Part shown: piece after piece, positions 62,987 to 64,000 of the stretch
How the letters are laid out: each line of letters starts with the position of its first letter
Numbering within the stretch: position 1 is the stretch's first letter
Source of the DNA: Gymnorhina tibicen
Lineage: Eukaryota; Chordata; Aves; Passeriformes; Artamidae
NCBI GenBank assembly: GCA_013399875.1
Contig: VXAZ01002109.1
Coordinates: 345,816-409,815, forward strand
DNA length: 64,000 bases
Reading direction: 5' to 3'
Translations under genes and position numbers: made by a program
The notes under the pieces: model-generated
The model's database searches: none
What the model was told of the DNA's origin: nothing
The model's input: the letters and a program-made list of their open reading frames with translations, nothing else

Positions 62987-63044
62987 CTTTATGCATCTGG
63001 TTTTCCTGCTTTCGGCACTTTGCTCTCCTGTTCTGGAACCAGAC
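62987..63044 (-). CDS. SHOX: SHOX exon 4 (58 bp), homeodomain helix 3
   Basis: Internal coding exon of a paired-class homeobox transcription factor that binds DNA in the nucleus and acts in limb and skeletal growth. On the minus strand it opens after a pyrimidine-rich acceptor ending CACAG and closes at AAAG|GTGGGT. It encodes [19 protein letters not shown] plus the first base of a Gly codon. WFQNRRAK is the DNA-recognition helix of the homeodomain, and the exon begins just before its conserved Trp, the usual intron site in paired-class homeoboxes. The 58-bp length equals the human SHOX exon 4 as I remember it. The rest of the homeodomain (helices 1-2) is in exon 3, which is not in the window. 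Reading frame is phase 0 at the start and leaves one base for the next exon. Confidence 0.96.
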
Positions 63045-64000
63045 CTGTGAAAAGAAAAAGCAAACAAAAACAAAACAACAACAAAAAAACTGAGGTGGCC
63101 TAGGCAGCTGCTAACGGAGCATTATCTCAGCAGCTAGGGATGGAGGGGTGAGGCGAGTGACTGCGCAGCTTTGCTGAGGTCTCTCCTCGGGAGCAGCCGA
63201 GGGGACGCTCTCGACCCCAGGGGGAGTAAACCCCTCTCTGTGCTGCTGTGGGGGCTGTTCGGGGGGAAGGTCCTGCCCCTTGTTGTGGTCCCTCAGCTGA
63301 ACCTAAGAGATGGGAAGTGCCCTGGCAGCCAAGGAGACCGGGAGCCTGCCGCTTAGCACCGAGTCTCGGAGGCAGCCATGTCCCCTGGGCGGTGGAGGTC
63401 TTTGTGCCACCCGTCTGGAGCGACAATAAGACCACCCGCAGGACGGGTGGGACCCTCGTACCCGTCCTAGTCATCTTAAGCATCGCGGGAAGAGCCAGCG
63501 TGGGCCAGGTCAGACTGCAGGGTCTGGCCCCCAAGAGACTGGACCTCCTGCCTTCTCCCGAGCTGGGCTCGAAATCGATGATCTCTGACAAGATGTGAGA
63601 CACTGAACTTTCGCGAAAGGGTCTGAATCATTCCCCGTTCCCTAAATGTTAAAGAAAACAAAATTCGCTTCTGCAGACTTCTGGACAGACAAGAGCAGCA
63701 TCTTTTGCAGGCTGGGATGTAAAGAGGTGCTTATGCCCCTACCCGAGAAACGCCTGTAATTCGATAATACTGCCCCAGTTCCAGCCGTTCTCACTCAAAC
63801 AATCACAGAACTTTGCAGTTGCCACTGAGCTTCCCGTGCCTCTTTTCCAGGGGCATTTCAGACATTTATTAATTTTCCCTTTCCGCCGTGCTTGATTAGC
63901 ATCTCTCCCCAAAGCATCGTCAGAAGCGCGGGCCAAAATATTTTGCGGACCCTTATCTTTACACCAAAACCTACCGAATATGGACAAACATTGACTTTCA
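63045..64000 (-). other. SHOX: SHOX intron 3, partial
   Basis: Sequence upstream of exon 4 to the window edge. The exon 3 sequence (homeodomain helices 1-2, ending just before VWFQN) is not found, so intron 3 is at least 956 bp and exons 1-3 lie outside. The first 550 bp are GC-rich and the last 350 bp are balanced. A 158-codon open frame on the minus strand (63127-63603) has low-complexity composition and is taken as chance. Confidence 0.8.

Noticed and set aside
63127..63603. 158-codon minus-strand open frame upstream of exon 4
   Set aside because: Not homeodomain sequence; no acceptor/donor pair joining in frame with exon 4, and mirrored by open frames on the other strand.
1..64000. tRNA, rRNA, CRISPR, operon or bacterial-type features
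   Set aside because: None seen. The DNA is vertebrate, with GT-AG introns, CR1 and ERV repeats.

Overview
The window is from a bird genome. It carries CR1 retrotransposon 3' ends with the typical terminal octamer-like repeat, neoavian/passerine-type endogenous-retrovirus LTRs, and worn MIR-like SINE fragments. The only host protein-coding gene I can support is the 3' half of SHOX (short stature homeobox) on the minus strand at the right edge. The window is otherwise AT-rich, intron-poor and gene-poor, as expected for the regulatory desert downstream of SHOX. All species statements come from repeat content and protein resemblance read by eye; no search was run.

Right edge (about 60.3-64 kb): three SHOX exons read right to left. 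A 58-bp exon encodes homeodomain helix 3, an 89-bp exon encodes the middle of the protein, and a terminal exon encodes the His/Pro/Ala-rich C-terminus and the OAR motif, followed by a 3' UTR. The flanking sequence is GC- and CpG-rich. Intron 5 holds a TAAA microsatellite, a poly-T tract broken by three Ns (an assembly uncertainty), and a poly-A tract. Exons 1-3 lie beyond position 64000.

Middle (about 25.9-37 kb) is the main repeat cluster: a CR1 fragment (minus), a near-complete solo LTR (plus), a truncated LTR of the same family (minus), and next to it the main discovery, a decayed Ty3/gypsy-type retrotransposon on the minus strand. The latter keeps readable Gag, zinc-knuckle-like, protease (LDTGA), reverse transcriptase and RNase H signatures in the correct order over about 2.4 kb. 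Across about 880 nt of gag-protease a single reading frame persists, and all six stops in it are TGA. Ty3/gypsy elements are thought to be nearly absent from bird genomes, so this fossil deserves a proper search.

Rest of the window (1-25.9 kb and 37-60.3 kb): non-coding. I see an ERV LTR near 10 kb, a CR1 copy at 48.1-48.9 kb, several MIR-like pieces, a possible tRNA-derived SINE near 8.45 kb, three short perfect or near-perfect tandem duplications, and several long repeat-free AT-rich, TAAT-rich stretches that are candidate SHOX enhancers. Those enhancer calls are inference only. No tRNA, rRNA, CRISPR or bacterial feature was seen.
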